From Clostridiales bacterium (GTDB taxonomy: Bacteria; Bacillota; Clostridia; Oscillospirales; Oscillospiraceae), in NCBI GenBank assembly GCA_004556205.1, contig SFIL01000009.1:1-29712 (forward strand): a stretch of 29,712 nt of DNA, read 5' to 3'. The notes under the pieces are model-generated. The model was not told where the DNA came from and ran no database searches. It saw nothing but the letters and a program-made list of their open reading frames with translations. Positions 1 to 7,748 of the stretch are shown here, in pieces (the first letter of the stretch is position 1; every line of letters begins with the position of its first letter). The position numbers and the translations under genes are program-made.

Positions 1-51
1 GGTGAGATTGAATCTCTTCTTTGCACCGCTGTGGGTCTTCAGTTTCGGCAT
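1..51 (-). CDS. rpmI: 50S ribosomal protein L35, 5' end only
   Basis: The first 17 residues read MPKLKTHSGAKKRFNLT, the strongly conserved N terminus of bacterial ribosomal protein L35; the rest lies beyond the window edge. An AAGGAG ribosome site lies a few bases upstream of the ATG. The gene follows infC by 18 bases on the same strand, the usual infC-rpmI-rplT order, so it is almost certainly co-transcribed with infC. L35 is a small basic protein of the large ribosomal subunit. Confidence 0.93.
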   Translation of the reverse strand, partial: MPKLKTHSGAKKRFNLT

Positions 52-69
52 GGTACTTCTCCTTTGTAA

Positions 70-588
70 TTATTTTGCACTTTTCGGTGACAGGAAAATC
101 GACATATTTCTGCCATCGAGCTTGGGTTTCTTTTCCATATTTGCCGCTTCGGCGCATCCTTCGCCAAATCGGATCAAAAGCTGCTCACCGATGTCGGTAT
201 GCGCCATCTCACGGCCGCGGAAGCGCACAGTGACCTTGACGCGATTGCCTTCCTTGAGGAATTTCAGCGCGTTGCGCATCTTGGTATTGAAATCGTTGGT
301 GTCAATGCCCGGAGACATACGAATCTCCTTGATCTCAACGACACGCTGGTTCTTTTTTGCTTCCTTCTCCCGCTTGAGCTGGTCAAAACGGAACTTGCCG
401 TAATCCATGATCTTGCAGACAGGCGGCACGGCGTTCGGGGAGATTTTGACAAGATCAAGCTCCTGCTCCTCCGCCATTTTCAGCGCTGCCTCGGAAGTTA
501 CAATGCCGAGCATTGCACCGTCCGCTCCGATCAGTCGAATTTCCTTGTCCCGAATCTCTTCGTTGAGCTGATGATCTAATTTGCCGAT
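70..588 (-). CDS. infC: Translation initiation factor IF-3, AUC start codon
   Basis: IF-3 binds the 30S subunit, keeps it apart from 50S and checks start codon and initiator tRNA. The protein contains the family patterns LNEEIRDKEIRLI, KISPNAVPPVCKIMDYGKFRF and REMAHTDIGEQLL, covering the N domain, the linker helix and the C domain. The first in-frame ATG is at 513, but the conserved N domain clearly continues upstream to ATC at 588-586, which sits nine bases after a perfect GGAGG. With ATC as start the protein has 172 residues, close to the usual 170-180. Rare AUU/AUC starts are a known trait of infC and let IF-3 repress its own translation. It is the first gene of the infC-rpmI operon, behind a sigma-A promoter and an attenuator-like leader. 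Confidence 0.96.
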   Translation of the reverse strand: MGKLDHQLNEEIRDKEIRLIGADGAMLGIVTSEAALKMAEEQELDLVKISPNAVPPVCKIMDYGKFRFDQLKREKEAKKNQRVVEIKEIRMSPGIDTNDFNTKMRNALKFLKEGNRVKVTVRFRGREMAHTDIGEQLLIRFGEGCAEAANMEKKPKLDGRNMSIFLSPKSAK

Positions 589-735
589 GGTAAAGCACCT
601 CCATTACACGACAAAAATGCGGATGCCGACAGCACCCGCAACCGAACACGCGCAGAAACAGCGCGCAAACTCCGATATCAGACCTTTTCGCTTTCGCTTA
701 AGGTGAGGCGGGTAATCGACCTTCTTTGTTTTGCT
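589..735 (-). promoter_or_regulatory. infC operon leader with attenuator, L20-leader-like
   Basis: About 145 bases of untranslated leader separate the promoter from infC. Near its 3' end is a terminator hairpin (613-639). An upstream segment (713-708, RNA ACCCGC) is perfectly complementary to the 5' arm of that hairpin (639-634, RNA GCGGGT), so an alternative antiterminator fold is possible. In Bacillus, the infC-rpmI-rplT operon is controlled by L20 binding to such a leader. The architecture matches; the assignment to the L20-leader family is inference. Confidence 0.6.
613..639 (-). terminator. Attenuator hairpin in infC leader
   Basis: On the minus strand GCGGGTGC and GCATCCGC form an 8-bp stem with one G-U pair and a five-base loop, followed by ATTTTT. 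It lies about 25 bases before the infC start and 10 bases before its ribosome site, so it can only act as a regulatory terminator for the operon behind it. Confidence 0.65.
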
Positions 736-740
736 TTGAT

Positions 741-769
741 AGTATACCATCCGAAGCAACGTCTGTCAA
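741..769 (-). promoter_or_regulatory. Sigma-A promoter of infC operon
   Basis: Minus strand: perfect TTGACA (769-764), 17-base spacer, TATACT (746-741). It is one of the best promoter matches in the window. Confidence 0.85.
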
Positions 770-801
770 GTGTTTTTTGCAGACTTTTTCTGCAATTTTT
801 C

Positions 802-830
802 TTTTCAAATCGGCACAAATGTGGTATGAT
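802..830 (+). promoter_or_regulatory. Probable promoter of lipoprotein-murI unit
   Basis: TTTTCA (802-807), 17-base spacer, TATGAT (825-830), ending about 50 bases before the lipoprotein start. The -10 is good and the -35 weak (four of six). It is divergent from the infC promoter. Confidence 0.5.
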
Positions 831-878
831 GTCGTCAAAGGATGTAAGTCCATTCTTCGCTTTGAAAGGAGCCTTTCT

Positions 879-1685
879 ATGAAACGCTTGCTTTGTTTGC
901 TTTCGGTGCTTCTGTTCGTCTTATGCGCCTGCACGCCCGCACCCGCACCCACAGAGCCGACCGAATCGACCGCGCCCACTGTGCCGAGTTCCTCCTCATC
1001 GGCTGCGCCGACGACAGAATCTACGACAGAGCCAACCACCGAAACCACAACCGAGATACCCTCCTCTTCTGAGCCGCAGGAAAGCTATACGCTCGGTACG
1101 TGCAGCGTCCAAACCTACCGCGACGATGCCGGTGCGATTTGGGCAATGGGTATTGCGGAGATCGTAAATACGAGCGACACGCCGCTGTTTTTGGACTACG
1201 GCTCCTTTACCCTTCTCGACGCAGAGGATAACGTTTTAATGACGGTCGATTCCGTTGCCGCCTATCCACAGGTGCTGCTGCCCAATGAGCGTGGATACTA
1301 TTTTGAGGTTTTCGAGTCTGATCTGCCCTCTGAACAGACGCTTCAGCTTGTTGCCGCGCCGGATGTTCAAGAGACAGAGGTGGGTGCTGTTCGCTGCACC
1401 GTCACGGACACACAGCTCAGGAACTCACCTTACGGCGGTGTGGAGCTTTCGGGAAAGATTGAGAACACAACGGATGCCGACGGCGAACTCGTGTGCATTG
1501 CCGCCCTGCTCTTTGACGAGGACGGTGCACTCCTCGGCGTTCTGACGAGCATTCTGACCGAGACGCTGAAGGTTGGCGCGCAGACCGATTTCACCGTTGA
1601 CAGCTTTATGCTGCCGCCGGAGCTGAAGGCAGAGCAGGTCAAGGATATGCAGGTTCTCGCATACCCGCTGCAAGAGCAGCCGTAA
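879..1685 (+). CDS. Secreted lipoprotein with FxLYD-like domains, function unknown
   Basis: The start is the ATG at 879, seven bases after GAAAGGAG; the longer upstream reading has no such site. The 268-residue product begins MKRLL, a hydrophobic stretch and the lipobox LCAC with Cys18 as the likely lipidated residue. Residues about 19-70 are a low-complexity Pro/Thr/Ser/Glu linker. The rest has two beta-rich segments (about 72-165 and 170-255) with patterns such as AEIVNTSDTPL, FTLLDAEDN and GKIENTTDADGE, which resemble the FxLYD type of extracellular domain. It should be attached to the outer face of the cell membrane. murI follows 29 bases downstream with no terminator between, suggesting co-transcription, but the sequence shows no functional link to cell wall synthesis. 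No specific ligand or function is recognised. Confidence 0.85.
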   Translation: MKRLLCLLSVLLFVLCACTPAPAPTEPTESTAPTVPSSSSSAAPTTESTTEPTTETTTEIPSSSEPQESYTLGTCSVQTYRDDAGAIWAMGIAEIVNTSDTPLFLDYGSFTLLDAEDNVLMTVDSVAAYPQVLLPNERGYYFEVFESDLPSEQTLQLVAAPDVQETEVGAVRCTVTDTQLRNSPYGGVELSGKIENTTDADGELVCIAALLFDEDGALLGVLTSILTETLKVGAQTDFTVDSFMLPPELKAEQVKDMQVLAYPLQEQP

Positions 1686-1714
1686 CCAATGCCAAAGGAG
1701 GTGCCGAACGGCAC

Positions 1715-2485
1715 ATGAAGGACTTTCCAATCGCAGTATTCGATTCCGGTTTGGGCGGCATCAGCGTCCTGCGAGAATTAAGAAAGCATATGCCGCAGGA
1801 GAATTTTCTCTATTTCGGTGATTCTGCCAACGCACCCTACGGCTCGCGCAGTACAGAGGAGATCCGCCGTCTTACCCTGCAATGCGCGCAGCAGCTCTTT
1901 GCGCAGGGCTGCAAAGCGTTGGTTGTCGCCTGCAATACGGCAACCTCTGCAGCAATTACCGCCCTGCGAGAACGCTATCCCGAAAAAATCATCATCGGTA
2001 TTGAGCCGGCGCTGAAATTAGCGGTCGAGCGGCATCCGCACGGAAAGATTCTCGTGATGGCAACGGAGGCGACCCTGCGCGAACAAAAATTTGCCGCGCT
2101 GATGGAAAAATACGCGGACGATTGCAAGATCTGCAAATGTCCCTGCCCCGCACTGGTGGAATTTGTGGAGCGTGGCGAACTGCACGGTGCAAGGCTCACC
2201 GCTTGCCTGCGCGAGGAGCTGCAGAGCAGTCTCGCACCTTCGCCCGACGCGGTAGTCTTAGGCTGCACCCATTTTCCCTTCCTGAGGCAGGCGATCCGCG
2301 AGGTCGTCGGAGATGTGCCTGAGCTGCTTGACGGCGCGGACGGCACGGCAAAGGAAACAAGGCGTCGTCTTGCAGAGGCTGGGTTGCTCCGTGAGGGGCT
2401 GCAGGGCAGCATTTCCATACGAAACAGCCTGCCCTCACCTGAAATTCTGATTCTCTCTGAGCGGTTGCTTCACGCAGACGCATAA
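1715..2485 (+). CDS. murI: Glutamate racemase
   Basis: A cofactor-independent cytoplasmic enzyme converting L-glutamate to D-glutamate for peptidoglycan. Family motifs are all present in order: FDSGLGG (Asp10, Ser11), GDSANAPYG, VVACNTATSAA with catalytic Cys73, and LGCTHFP with catalytic Cys184. The two-cysteine acid/base pair is the hallmark of the Asp/Glu racemase family. The length of 256 residues is normal. The start ATG follows an AAAGGAGG site by about a dozen bases. The gene follows the lipoprotein gene and ends in a long hairpin whose first bases overlap its stop codon. Confidence 0.96.
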   Translation: MKDFPIAVFDSGLGGISVLRELRKHMPQENFLYFGDSANAPYGSRSTEEIRRLTLQCAQQLFAQGCKALVVACNTATSAAITALRERYPEKIIIGIEPALKLAVERHPHGKILVMATEATLREQKFAALMEKYADDCKICKCPCPALVEFVERGELHGARLTACLREELQSSLAPSPDAVVLGCTHFPFLRQAIREVVGDVPELLDGADGTAKETRRRLAEAGLLREGLQGSISIRNSLPSPEILILSERLLHADA

Positions 2486-2523
2486 CAATTAACAGAGCCG
2501 CAAGTGCGGCTCTGTTAATTGTT
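2484..2523. terminator. Bidirectional terminator between murI and pyrophosphatase
   Basis: A perfect 18-bp stem with loop AAGT: the GC-rich core CAGAGCCGC/GCGGCTCTG is flanked by AATTAA/TTAATT, giving a T-rich tail on both strands. It lies between two converging genes and can serve both. Confidence 0.8.
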
Positions 2524-2605
2524 TCAACGCGCCTATGTGGTGCAGACATATCCCCACGTACAGCGTTAAAATCCACGCGGAGCGTCCGTTCACCATTCTC
2601 GCAAA

Positions 2606-4222
2606 TCAGCCCCACATGGCGGAGAGGGCGGGAATAACCTGTTTTTTGCGCGACATGACCTTGGGCAAAAAGACCACATTGTTCTTCGCATCGGGCGAGA
2701 ACGCCATGCGGATGGTATCCTCGTCGCCCAAATAGATGAGCTGCGTGCCTTCAAGCAGGACATCCGTCAGCATGAGCAGCATGAGGCTGTAGCCCTTCTC
2801 CTCCCGCGTTTTTTCCATCTCTGCGAGGAATTCCTCCTTGCGGTTCAGAATATGCTCGGAGTTGACGCAGGTGATCTGACCGACACCGAGGTTATGCCCT
2901 GCAATATGGAAGTCCTTGAAGTCAGCAAACATCAGCTCACGCGCAGACTTATCATCCGACCAAGAGGCGGAGAATATCTCCTGACCCAGCTCGTCGAGCG
3001 AGACATTCGCAATTCTCGCCATGCGCTCGGCCATATTGCGGTCGCGCTGGGTGCAGGTGGGCGATTTGAACATGACGGTGTCCGAGACGATCGCCGCAGC
3101 CATCATACCCGCAAGCTTTTCCGACGGCATGAGTCCCTTCTCCTGATACATTCCAGCGATAATCGTCGTTGTACTGCCGACCGGCTCGTTGCGGAAATAG
3201 ATCGGGTTGCCCGTCTGAATGTCCGCAAGGCGGTGATGATCAATGATTTCCAAAATCTCCGCCTGCTCCAGTCCCGGGACGGACTGCGCCGCTTCATTGT
3301 GATCCACAAGCACCACGCGTTTCCTGCGCGGGCGGATCAGATGATAGCGGGAAAGCGTGCCGACAACGCGCTCATTCTCATCGAGGATCGGATAGCAGCG
3401 GAAACGGCTTTTCAGCATTCCCTCGCGAACGTCGTCCACGAAATCATCCAAATGGAAACACTCGATATTGTCCGTTCGGCAGATGCGACGAATGGGCAGA
3501 GACTGATAGAGCAGGCGCACGGCGCGGTAAGCGTCAAACGGCGTGGAGATGATGCAGGTGTCCGTAGGCATACTGCGCAGTTCCTCGTCCAGTTCTGCCT
3601 GACAGACGATCACGCAGCGCACGCCGAGCTCCAAAGCTCTGCGCACCATGTCCGGCTGATGCCCCACGACGACGATGCTGTCCTTGTTGGAAAAGAGCAA
3701 ATTTTCACAGCTCTGCGGCAGGGCAATAAACACATCGCCGGTGATCGTGTCGATGAGGTTGCCTGCCTCGTTCAGGATCCTGCCCTCCAGCACGCTCAGC
3801 AGATTGAACACGGGAATCTCCTCGATATGCGGGCGCTCAATGGACTGCATATCACAGGCGGCAATATCGCCGGACGAGAGCATTCCAAACAGCGTACCGT
3901 CCTCATTCGTGACGGGAATCGCCGCGATGGAACGATCCGCCGTCAGCACAGACCACGCACGGCTGACCGTGACCGCCGAGGACAGAGCAGGCGGCGTATC
4001 GTAGTCCAAATCGCGCACCTGCGTGCGCATTGTCTTGATCCATTGCGGTGCGGCGAAACCGAAACGGTCGAGCACAAGCTGCGTCTCGTCGCTGACATGC
4101 CCCAAGCGTCCGGCGCGGTATTCCCTGTCCCCGAGAGCATTGCGCAGCGCTGCATACGCCATTGCAGACACGATGGAATCCGTATCCGGATTGCGGTGAC
4201 CGGTAACAAAGACTGTATCCAT
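2606..4222 (-). CDS. ppaC: Family II manganese-dependent inorganic pyrophosphatase with CBS/DRTGG regulatory insert
   Basis: Hydrolyses pyrophosphate to two phosphates in the cytoplasm. The N-terminal DHH domain begins GHRNPDTDS (His9, Asp13, Asp15 are metal ligands in the family). The later DHH part has VDHNE (Asp307) and IIDHH (Asp328-His330), and the C-terminal DHHA2 domain has SRKKQ near residue 524. Between residues about 70 and 300 lies a large insert: a CBS motif (about 83-125), a DRTGG-like section (about 140-230) and a second CBS motif (about 265-298). This explains 538 residues against about 310 for the plain enzyme. In characterised CBS-pyrophosphatases, adenine nucleotides bind the CBS pair (AMP and ADP inhibit) and diadenosine polyphosphates activate some. 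The start ATG follows GGGAGG by five bases. It is a single-gene unit with its own promoter. Confidence 0.93.
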   Translation of the reverse strand: MDTVFVTGHRNPDTDSIVSAMAYAALRNALGDREYRAGRLGHVSDETQLVLDRFGFAAPQWIKTMRTQVRDLDYDTPPALSSAVTVSRAWSVLTADRSIAAIPVTNEDGTLFGMLSSGDIAACDMQSIERPHIEEIPVFNLLSVLEGRILNEAGNLIDTITGDVFIALPQSCENLLFSNKDSIVVVGHQPDMVRRALELGVRCVIVCQAELDEELRSMPTDTCIISTPFDAYRAVRLLYQSLPIRRICRTDNIECFHLDDFVDDVREGMLKSRFRCYPILDENERVVGTLSRYHLIRPRRKRVVLVDHNEAAQSVPGLEQAEILEIIDHHRLADIQTGNPIYFRNEPVGSTTTIIAGMYQEKGLMPSEKLAGMMAAAIVSDTVMFKSPTCTQRDRNMAERMARIANVSLDELGQEIFSASWSDDKSARELMFADFKDFHIAGHNLGVGQITCVNSEHILNRKEEFLAEMEKTREEKGYSLMLLMLTDVLLEGTQLIYLGDEDTIRMAFSPDAKNNVVFLPKVMSRKKQVIPALSAMWG

Positions 4223-4249
4223 AGCGACCTCCCTTTTCCCCTTTGTTTT

Positions 4250-4278
4250 ATCCTACCCAATTTTTGGCATACTGTCAA
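4250..4278 (-). promoter_or_regulatory. Promoter of pyrophosphatase gene
   Basis: Minus strand: TTGACA (4278-4273), 17-base spacer, TAGGAT (4255-4250). The downstream ribosome site GGGAGG belongs to the pyrophosphatase start. Confidence 0.8.
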
Positions 4279-4306
4279 CAATTTCTTTTTCACTTTGGAA
4301 AAATTA

Positions 4307-4335
4307 TTGCCTTATCGATAAAGTTCTGATATAAT
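4307..4335 (+). promoter_or_regulatory. Promoter of nucleotidyltransferase-AraC operon
   Basis: TTGCCT (4307-4312), 17-base spacer, perfect TATAAT (4330-4335), 32 bases before the start codon. It is divergent from the pyrophosphatase promoter, with about 28 bases between the two -35 boxes. Confidence 0.75.
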
Positions 4336-4367
4336 AGTCAGACAAAAACATATAAGGAAGTAGAGAC

Positions 4368-5273
4368 ATGAGAAAACCTACCCTCGTCGTCATGGCTGCC
4401 GGAATGGGCAGCCGTTTCGGCGGTTTGAAACAGATGACCCCCGTAGATGAGCAAGGCAACAGTCTGCTTCACTATTCCCTCTATGACGCCTATACTGCCG
4501 GTTTCAGCAAGGTGGTCTTCATCATCAAGGAGGCAATCGCCGAAGACTTTAAGAAGGTCACGGCGGGCTTGGAGCGTTATCTTGAGGTTGCCTACGTCTA
4601 TCAGGAACTTGACAAGCTGCCCGCAGGCTATGCTGTTCCCGAGGGGCGTGCAAAGCCGTGGGGAACGGGGCACGCTGTCCTTTGCGCAAAGGACGAGATC
4701 GACGGACCTTTTGCCGTGATCAATGCCGATGATTTTTACGGGCGCGGTGCCTACACCGCAATCGCGAACTTTTTCTGCGAGGCGCGCGCCGACAACGAAT
4801 ACGCTATGGTCGGCTATCTGCTGCGCAACGCGATGACCGATAACGGTTATGTTGCGCGCGGCGTCTGCGAAATTGAGAACGAATACCTTACGGGCGTAAC
4901 CGAACGTACACACATCGAAAAGCGCGGCGAGGACGCAGCCTATACCGAAGACGGCGAGCACTATGTTCCCCTTTCGGGTAACACCGTCGTTTCCATGAAT
5001 TTCTGGGGTTTCACGCCGCGCATATTGGACGAGTTAGAATCTCGTTTCCCGAAATTCTTAGATCAAAATCTTCCGAAAAATCCGACAAAATGTGAGTTTT
5101 TCCTCCCGACGGTCGCGAATGCACAGATTCACGAAGGCCTTGGCTCTGTCCGGGTCTTGCACACCGACGAAACTTGGTACGGCGTGACTTACCGCGAGGA
5201 TCTGCCCACCGTGCAGGCAGCGATCGCTGATTTGCGCAAGGCGGGCAAATATCCCGAGGTGCTCTTTGCCTGA
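4368..5273 (+). CDS. Nucleotidyltransferase family protein (sugar-phosphate nucleotidyltransferase-like)
   Basis: The 301-residue protein has the NTP_transferase Rossmann fold signature at its N terminus: VVMAAGMGSRFGGLKQ, where the GxGxR pattern and lysine bind the nucleotide phosphates. VINADDFYG follows near residue 120, equivalent to the metal-binding aspartate motif. GNTVVSMNFWGF lies further on. Such enzymes couple a sugar or alcohol phosphate to NTP with release of pyrophosphate; the substrate cannot be told from sequence alone. A ribosome site AGGAAG precedes the ATG. An AraC-type regulator gene starts 26 bases downstream and is probably co-transcribed. The pyrophosphatase encoded divergently next door would draw the reaction forward, but that enzyme is general, so the link may be chance. 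Confidence 0.85.
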   Translation: MRKPTLVVMAAGMGSRFGGLKQMTPVDEQGNSLLHYSLYDAYTAGFSKVVFIIKEAIAEDFKKVTAGLERYLEVAYVYQELDKLPAGYAVPEGRAKPWGTGHAVLCAKDEIDGPFAVINADDFYGRGAYTAIANFFCEARADNEYAMVGYLLRNAMTDNGYVARGVCEIENEYLTGVTERTHIEKRGEDAAYTEDGEHYVPLSGNTVVSMNFWGFTPRILDELESRFPKFLDQNLPKNPTKCEFFLPTVANAQIHEGLGSVRVLHTDETWYGVTYREDLPTVQAAIADLRKAGKYPEVLFA

Positions 5274-5299
5274 GGAAAACGCAAAAGGAGGTCGCTTCC

Positions 5300-6466
5300 A
5301 TGATTGAAAATCTGAACAGGCAGAGCTTTGCTCCCTTCGGCAAGATCCTGCGTGTCAGTCTGCCCAATCGCGGCTTCCCAAAGGGCGACGAATGGATCGA
5401 ATCCGTCCGCTATTACAGCGCCAAGGAGCTGTATTTCCAGTGCGCGGCAGAAACACTGTATTTGGACTTCGAGCTTGGCATGACGGTACTTGTCATTCGC
5501 CGCGGAGGAAAGCTGACAAGCTTCTATCTCGATAAGCCCGTCTGCCTTGCGCCCGCCACGGAATTTGCCATTGTCCCCTATCAGACGGAATGCTCTGTAC
5601 GGATGTCCCTCCCGCGGGAGGCGGTACTTGAGCAGCTTGACAGCTTCAGTACCATTGAAAACCTGAAGATCGGCGACCGCTTGCAGCTCGGCGAGATCTA
5701 CACGCTGTTTTACCGTGAGGAGGAGAGCGGTTTTCTCTTCAAGGGTGAGAAACACTCCATGTATGAGCTGACCTATGTCGATCGCGGGCAGCTACATTGC
5801 GTCGTGGACGGTAACGGTACAACGCTCAAGCAGGGGCAGCTCATGATCTTCACGCCGAATCAGTGGCATATGCAGTATACCGACCTAAACGTTACGGCAC
5901 GCTTCCTGACGATTGCCTTCGATATGGAGAGCGAACTACCGATGAATTTTGCCGACCGCGTGTTCGATCTCTCTTCTGCCGAGGCAGTCTTTTTGAAACA
6001 GCTTCTCGGCGAGATCGACACAAACGACGTCTTCAGCGGCGACTTTATCCGCTGCAATCTGAAGCTGCTGCTGCTATCCGTATTGCGGGATGTCAGCGGG
6101 CGAAAAAAGCGTCTGAAAACGCCCGTTGCCCTGCGCAATGAAAATCTGATCGTCAGCCGCACGCTACAGTATATCGCGGATCATGTCTACGATAAGTTGT
6201 CAGTTGAAGCCGTGGCAAAGGAGACGGGCGTCAGCACCTCACACTTGACCGCTCTGTTCCAAAGGCAGTTGAACATCTCTCCCGGCGAGTACATCCGCCG
6301 TGTCAAGTTAGAAGAAAGCAAAGGGCTTATCCGCGAGGGGAAGATGAATTTTTCTCAGATTGCCGCAAAGCTGAATTACTCGACAATCCATCATTTTTCG
6401 CGGCAATTTAAGGATAACTTCGGCATCTCCCCTTCGGAATATTCCAAATCCATCAAAGCAGAATAA
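5300..6466 (+). CDS. AraC-family transcriptional regulator with cupin sensor domain
   Basis: The 388-residue protein has three parts. Residues about 1-115 start with FAPFGKIL and resemble a cupin-like domain of the ureidoglycolate lyase type (weak resemblance). Residues about 145-215 form an AraC-type cupin (YELTYVDRGQLH, MIFTPNQWH). Residues about 285-385 form two helix-turn-helix units, with SVEAVAKETGVSTSHLTALF and the family's closing pattern FSRQFKDNFGISPSEYS. It should bind DNA as a regulator whose cupin binds a small molecule, likely a sugar or related compound. The ATG follows AAAGGAGG by eight bases. Its position behind the nucleotidyltransferase gene suggests control of that pathway, but no operator is recognisable. 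Confidence 0.9.
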   Translation: MIENLNRQSFAPFGKILRVSLPNRGFPKGDEWIESVRYYSAKELYFQCAAETLYLDFELGMTVLVIRRGGKLTSFYLDKPVCLAPATEFAIVPYQTECSVRMSLPREAVLEQLDSFSTIENLKIGDRLQLGEIYTLFYREEESGFLFKGEKHSMYELTYVDRGQLHCVVDGNGTTLKQGQLMIFTPNQWHMQYTDLNVTARFLTIAFDMESELPMNFADRVFDLSSAEAVFLKQLLGEIDTNDVFSGDFIRCNLKLLLLSVLRDVSGRKKRLKTPVALRNENLIVSRTLQYIADHVYDKLSVEAVAKETGVSTSHLTALFQRQLNISPGEYIRRVKLEESKGLIREGKMNFSQIAAKLNYSTIHHFSRQFKDNFGISPSEYSKSIKAE

Positions 6467-6508
6467 CGCAAGACCGGAGCAGACATTTGCCTCTGTTCCG
6501 GTCTTGCG
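6467..6508 (+). terminator. Hairpin directly after AraC gene
   Basis: Starting right after the stop codon, CGCAAGACCGGA pairs with TTCCGGTCTTGCG-side bases and an inner CAGA/TCTG pair. The stem is strong but followed by only a short T run (ATTTGG). It forms a double terminator with the next hairpin. Confidence 0.6.
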
Positions 6509-6515
6509 ATTTGGA

Positions 6516-6549
6516 AAAAGCCTTGGCAGTCGGAACCGCCAAGGCTTTT
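6516..6549. terminator. Bidirectional terminator between AraC gene and gap
   Basis: A perfect 12-bp stem, AAAAGCCTTGGC/GCCAAGGCTTTT, with a ten-base loop. On the minus strand it ends in TTTTT, a textbook terminator for gap; on the plus strand it is followed by TTTTG and later TTTTT. Confidence 0.85.
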
Positions 6550-6562
6550 GTGGTTTTTGCAA

Positions 6563-7594
6563 TTACAGCAGCGTGGAGAAGTGCTTGATGGTGCGGACCA
6601 TCTGAGAAACATAGGAGTTCTCATTGTCGTACCAGGAAACGACCTGAACCTGCGTGGTGCCGTTCTCGAGCGCCATTGCCATAGTCTGGGTGGCATCGAA
6701 CAGGGAGCCGAAGCGCATACCGATGACATCGGAGGAGACGATTTGGTCTTCGTTGTAGCCGAAGGACTCGGTGGCTTCCTTCTTCATCTGCGCGTTGATC
6801 TCGTCAACAGTGACATTGCCCTTAACAACAGCGTTGAGGATGGTGGTGGAGCCGGTGGGCGTCGGGACACGCTGTGCAGCGCCGATGAGCTTGCCGTTCA
6901 GCTCGGGGATGACGAGGCCGATCGCCTTTGCAGCGCCGGTGGAGTTCGGAACGATGTTGACAGCGCCTGCGCGGCTGCGGCGGAGGTCACCCTTACGCTG
7001 CGGGCCGTCGAGAATCATCTGATCGCCGGTGTAAGCGTGGATCGTGCACATGATGCCGGACTCGATGGGAGCGAGGTCGTTCAGAGCCTTTGCCATCGGT
7101 GCGAGGCAGTTGGTGGTGCAGGAAGCGGCGGAGATGATGTTGTCTTCCTTGGTCAGAGTCTCATGGTTGACGTTGTAAACGATGGTGGGCAGATCGTTGC
7201 CGGCGGGAGCGGAGATAACGACCTTCTTCGCGCCTGCGTCGATGTGCGCCTGCGCCTTTGCCTTGCTGGTGTAGAAGCCGGTGCATTCGAGCACGACATC
7301 AACGCCAAGTTCGCCCCAGGGCAGCTCAGCGGCATTGGGCATCTTGTAGATGACGACCTTCTTGCCATCGACGACGATGTAGTTGTCCTCACCCTCGCCC
7401 TCGTGGAAATCGACCGTGTGGCCCATGGCGACATAGTTGCCCTGCGTGGAGTCGTACTTCAGCAGGTGCGCCAGCATCTTTGCGGAGGTCAGATCGTTGA
7501 TTGCGACGATCTCGTAGCCCTCAGCGCCGAACATCTGACGGAATGCCAGACGACCGATACGGCCAAAACCATTGATTGCAACTTTTACAGACAT
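6563..7594 (-). CDS. gap: Glyceraldehyde-3-phosphate dehydrogenase, NAD-type
   Basis: Glycolytic, cytoplasmic enzyme that oxidises glyceraldehyde-3-phosphate to 1,3-bisphosphoglycerate. It begins KVAINGFGRIGRLAFR (dinucleotide-binding loop), has SAASCTTNC with catalytic Cys159, HAYTGDQ following, RRSRAGAVNIVPNSTGAA, and VSWYDNENSY near the end. IND near residue 33 gives an acidic residue at the NAD-binding position, which suggests NAD rather than NADP. The true start is the ATG at 7594, eight bases after GGAGG; an earlier in-frame codon at 7609 overlaps the ribosome site. The length is 343 residues, normal. It is a single-gene unit with a strong promoter, a 5' leader hairpin and a strong terminator, as expected for a very highly expressed gene. 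Confidence 0.97.
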   Translation of the reverse strand: MSVKVAINGFGRIGRLAFRQMFGAEGYEIVAINDLTSAKMLAHLLKYDSTQGNYVAMGHTVDFHEGEGEDNYIVVDGKKVVIYKMPNAAELPWGELGVDVVLECTGFYTSKAKAQAHIDAGAKKVVISAPAGNDLPTIVYNVNHETLTKEDNIISAASCTTNCLAPMAKALNDLAPIESGIMCTIHAYTGDQMILDGPQRKGDLRRSRAGAVNIVPNSTGAAKAIGLVIPELNGKLIGAAQRVPTPTGSTTILNAVVKGNVTVDEINAQMKKEATESFGYNEDQIVSSDVIGMRFGSLFDATQTMAMALENGTTQVQVVSWYDNENSYVSQMVRTIKHFSTLL

Positions 7595-7618
7595 TGTAGT
7601 TTCCTCCAATTCTATGGT

Positions 7619-7638
7619 ACGCCGATTTTTCGGCGTAT
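7619..7638 (-). promoter_or_regulatory. 5' leader hairpin of gap mRNA
   Basis: A perfect palindromic stem TACGCCGA/TCGGCGTA with a four-base loop lies between the gap promoter and its ribosome site. A 5' stem like this can protect an mRNA from decay or act as an operator; the sequence does not decide. Confidence 0.5.
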
Positions 7639-7660
7639 TTTATGTTTTTGAATCGTTTTC

Positions 7661-7689
7661 ATTATATACGAAAACAGCGGCTTTGGCAA
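7661..7689 (-). promoter_or_regulatory. Promoter of gap
   Basis: Minus strand: TTGCCA (7689-7684), 17-base spacer, perfect TATAAT (7666-7661), with TATA extension just upstream of the -10. Confidence 0.82.
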
Positions 7690-7748
7690 GTGTCAAAATC
7701 CATTAAAATACGCCAAATTCCGAAAGTTTTTTGAGAATATTGCAAAAA

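Noticed and set aside
2852..4321. Plus-strand open frame of 489 codons over the pyrophosphatase
   Set aside because: It is a shadow of the clearly recognisable pyrophosphatase and has no ribosome site or family pattern.
7595..7609. Longer GAPDH beginning five codons upstream
   Set aside because: The extra codons overlap the GGAGG site that serves the ATG at 7594, and GAPDH proteins start near the KVAINGFGRIG motif.
6548..7651. Plus-strand open frame of 367 codons over gap
   Set aside because: It is antisense to GAPDH, has low-complexity Val/Asp/Gly composition and no start signals.
7691..7696. Perfect TTGACA upstream of gap as -35 box
   Set aside because: It is 24 bases from the TATAAT, too far; TTGCCA at 7689-7684 has the right 17-base spacing.
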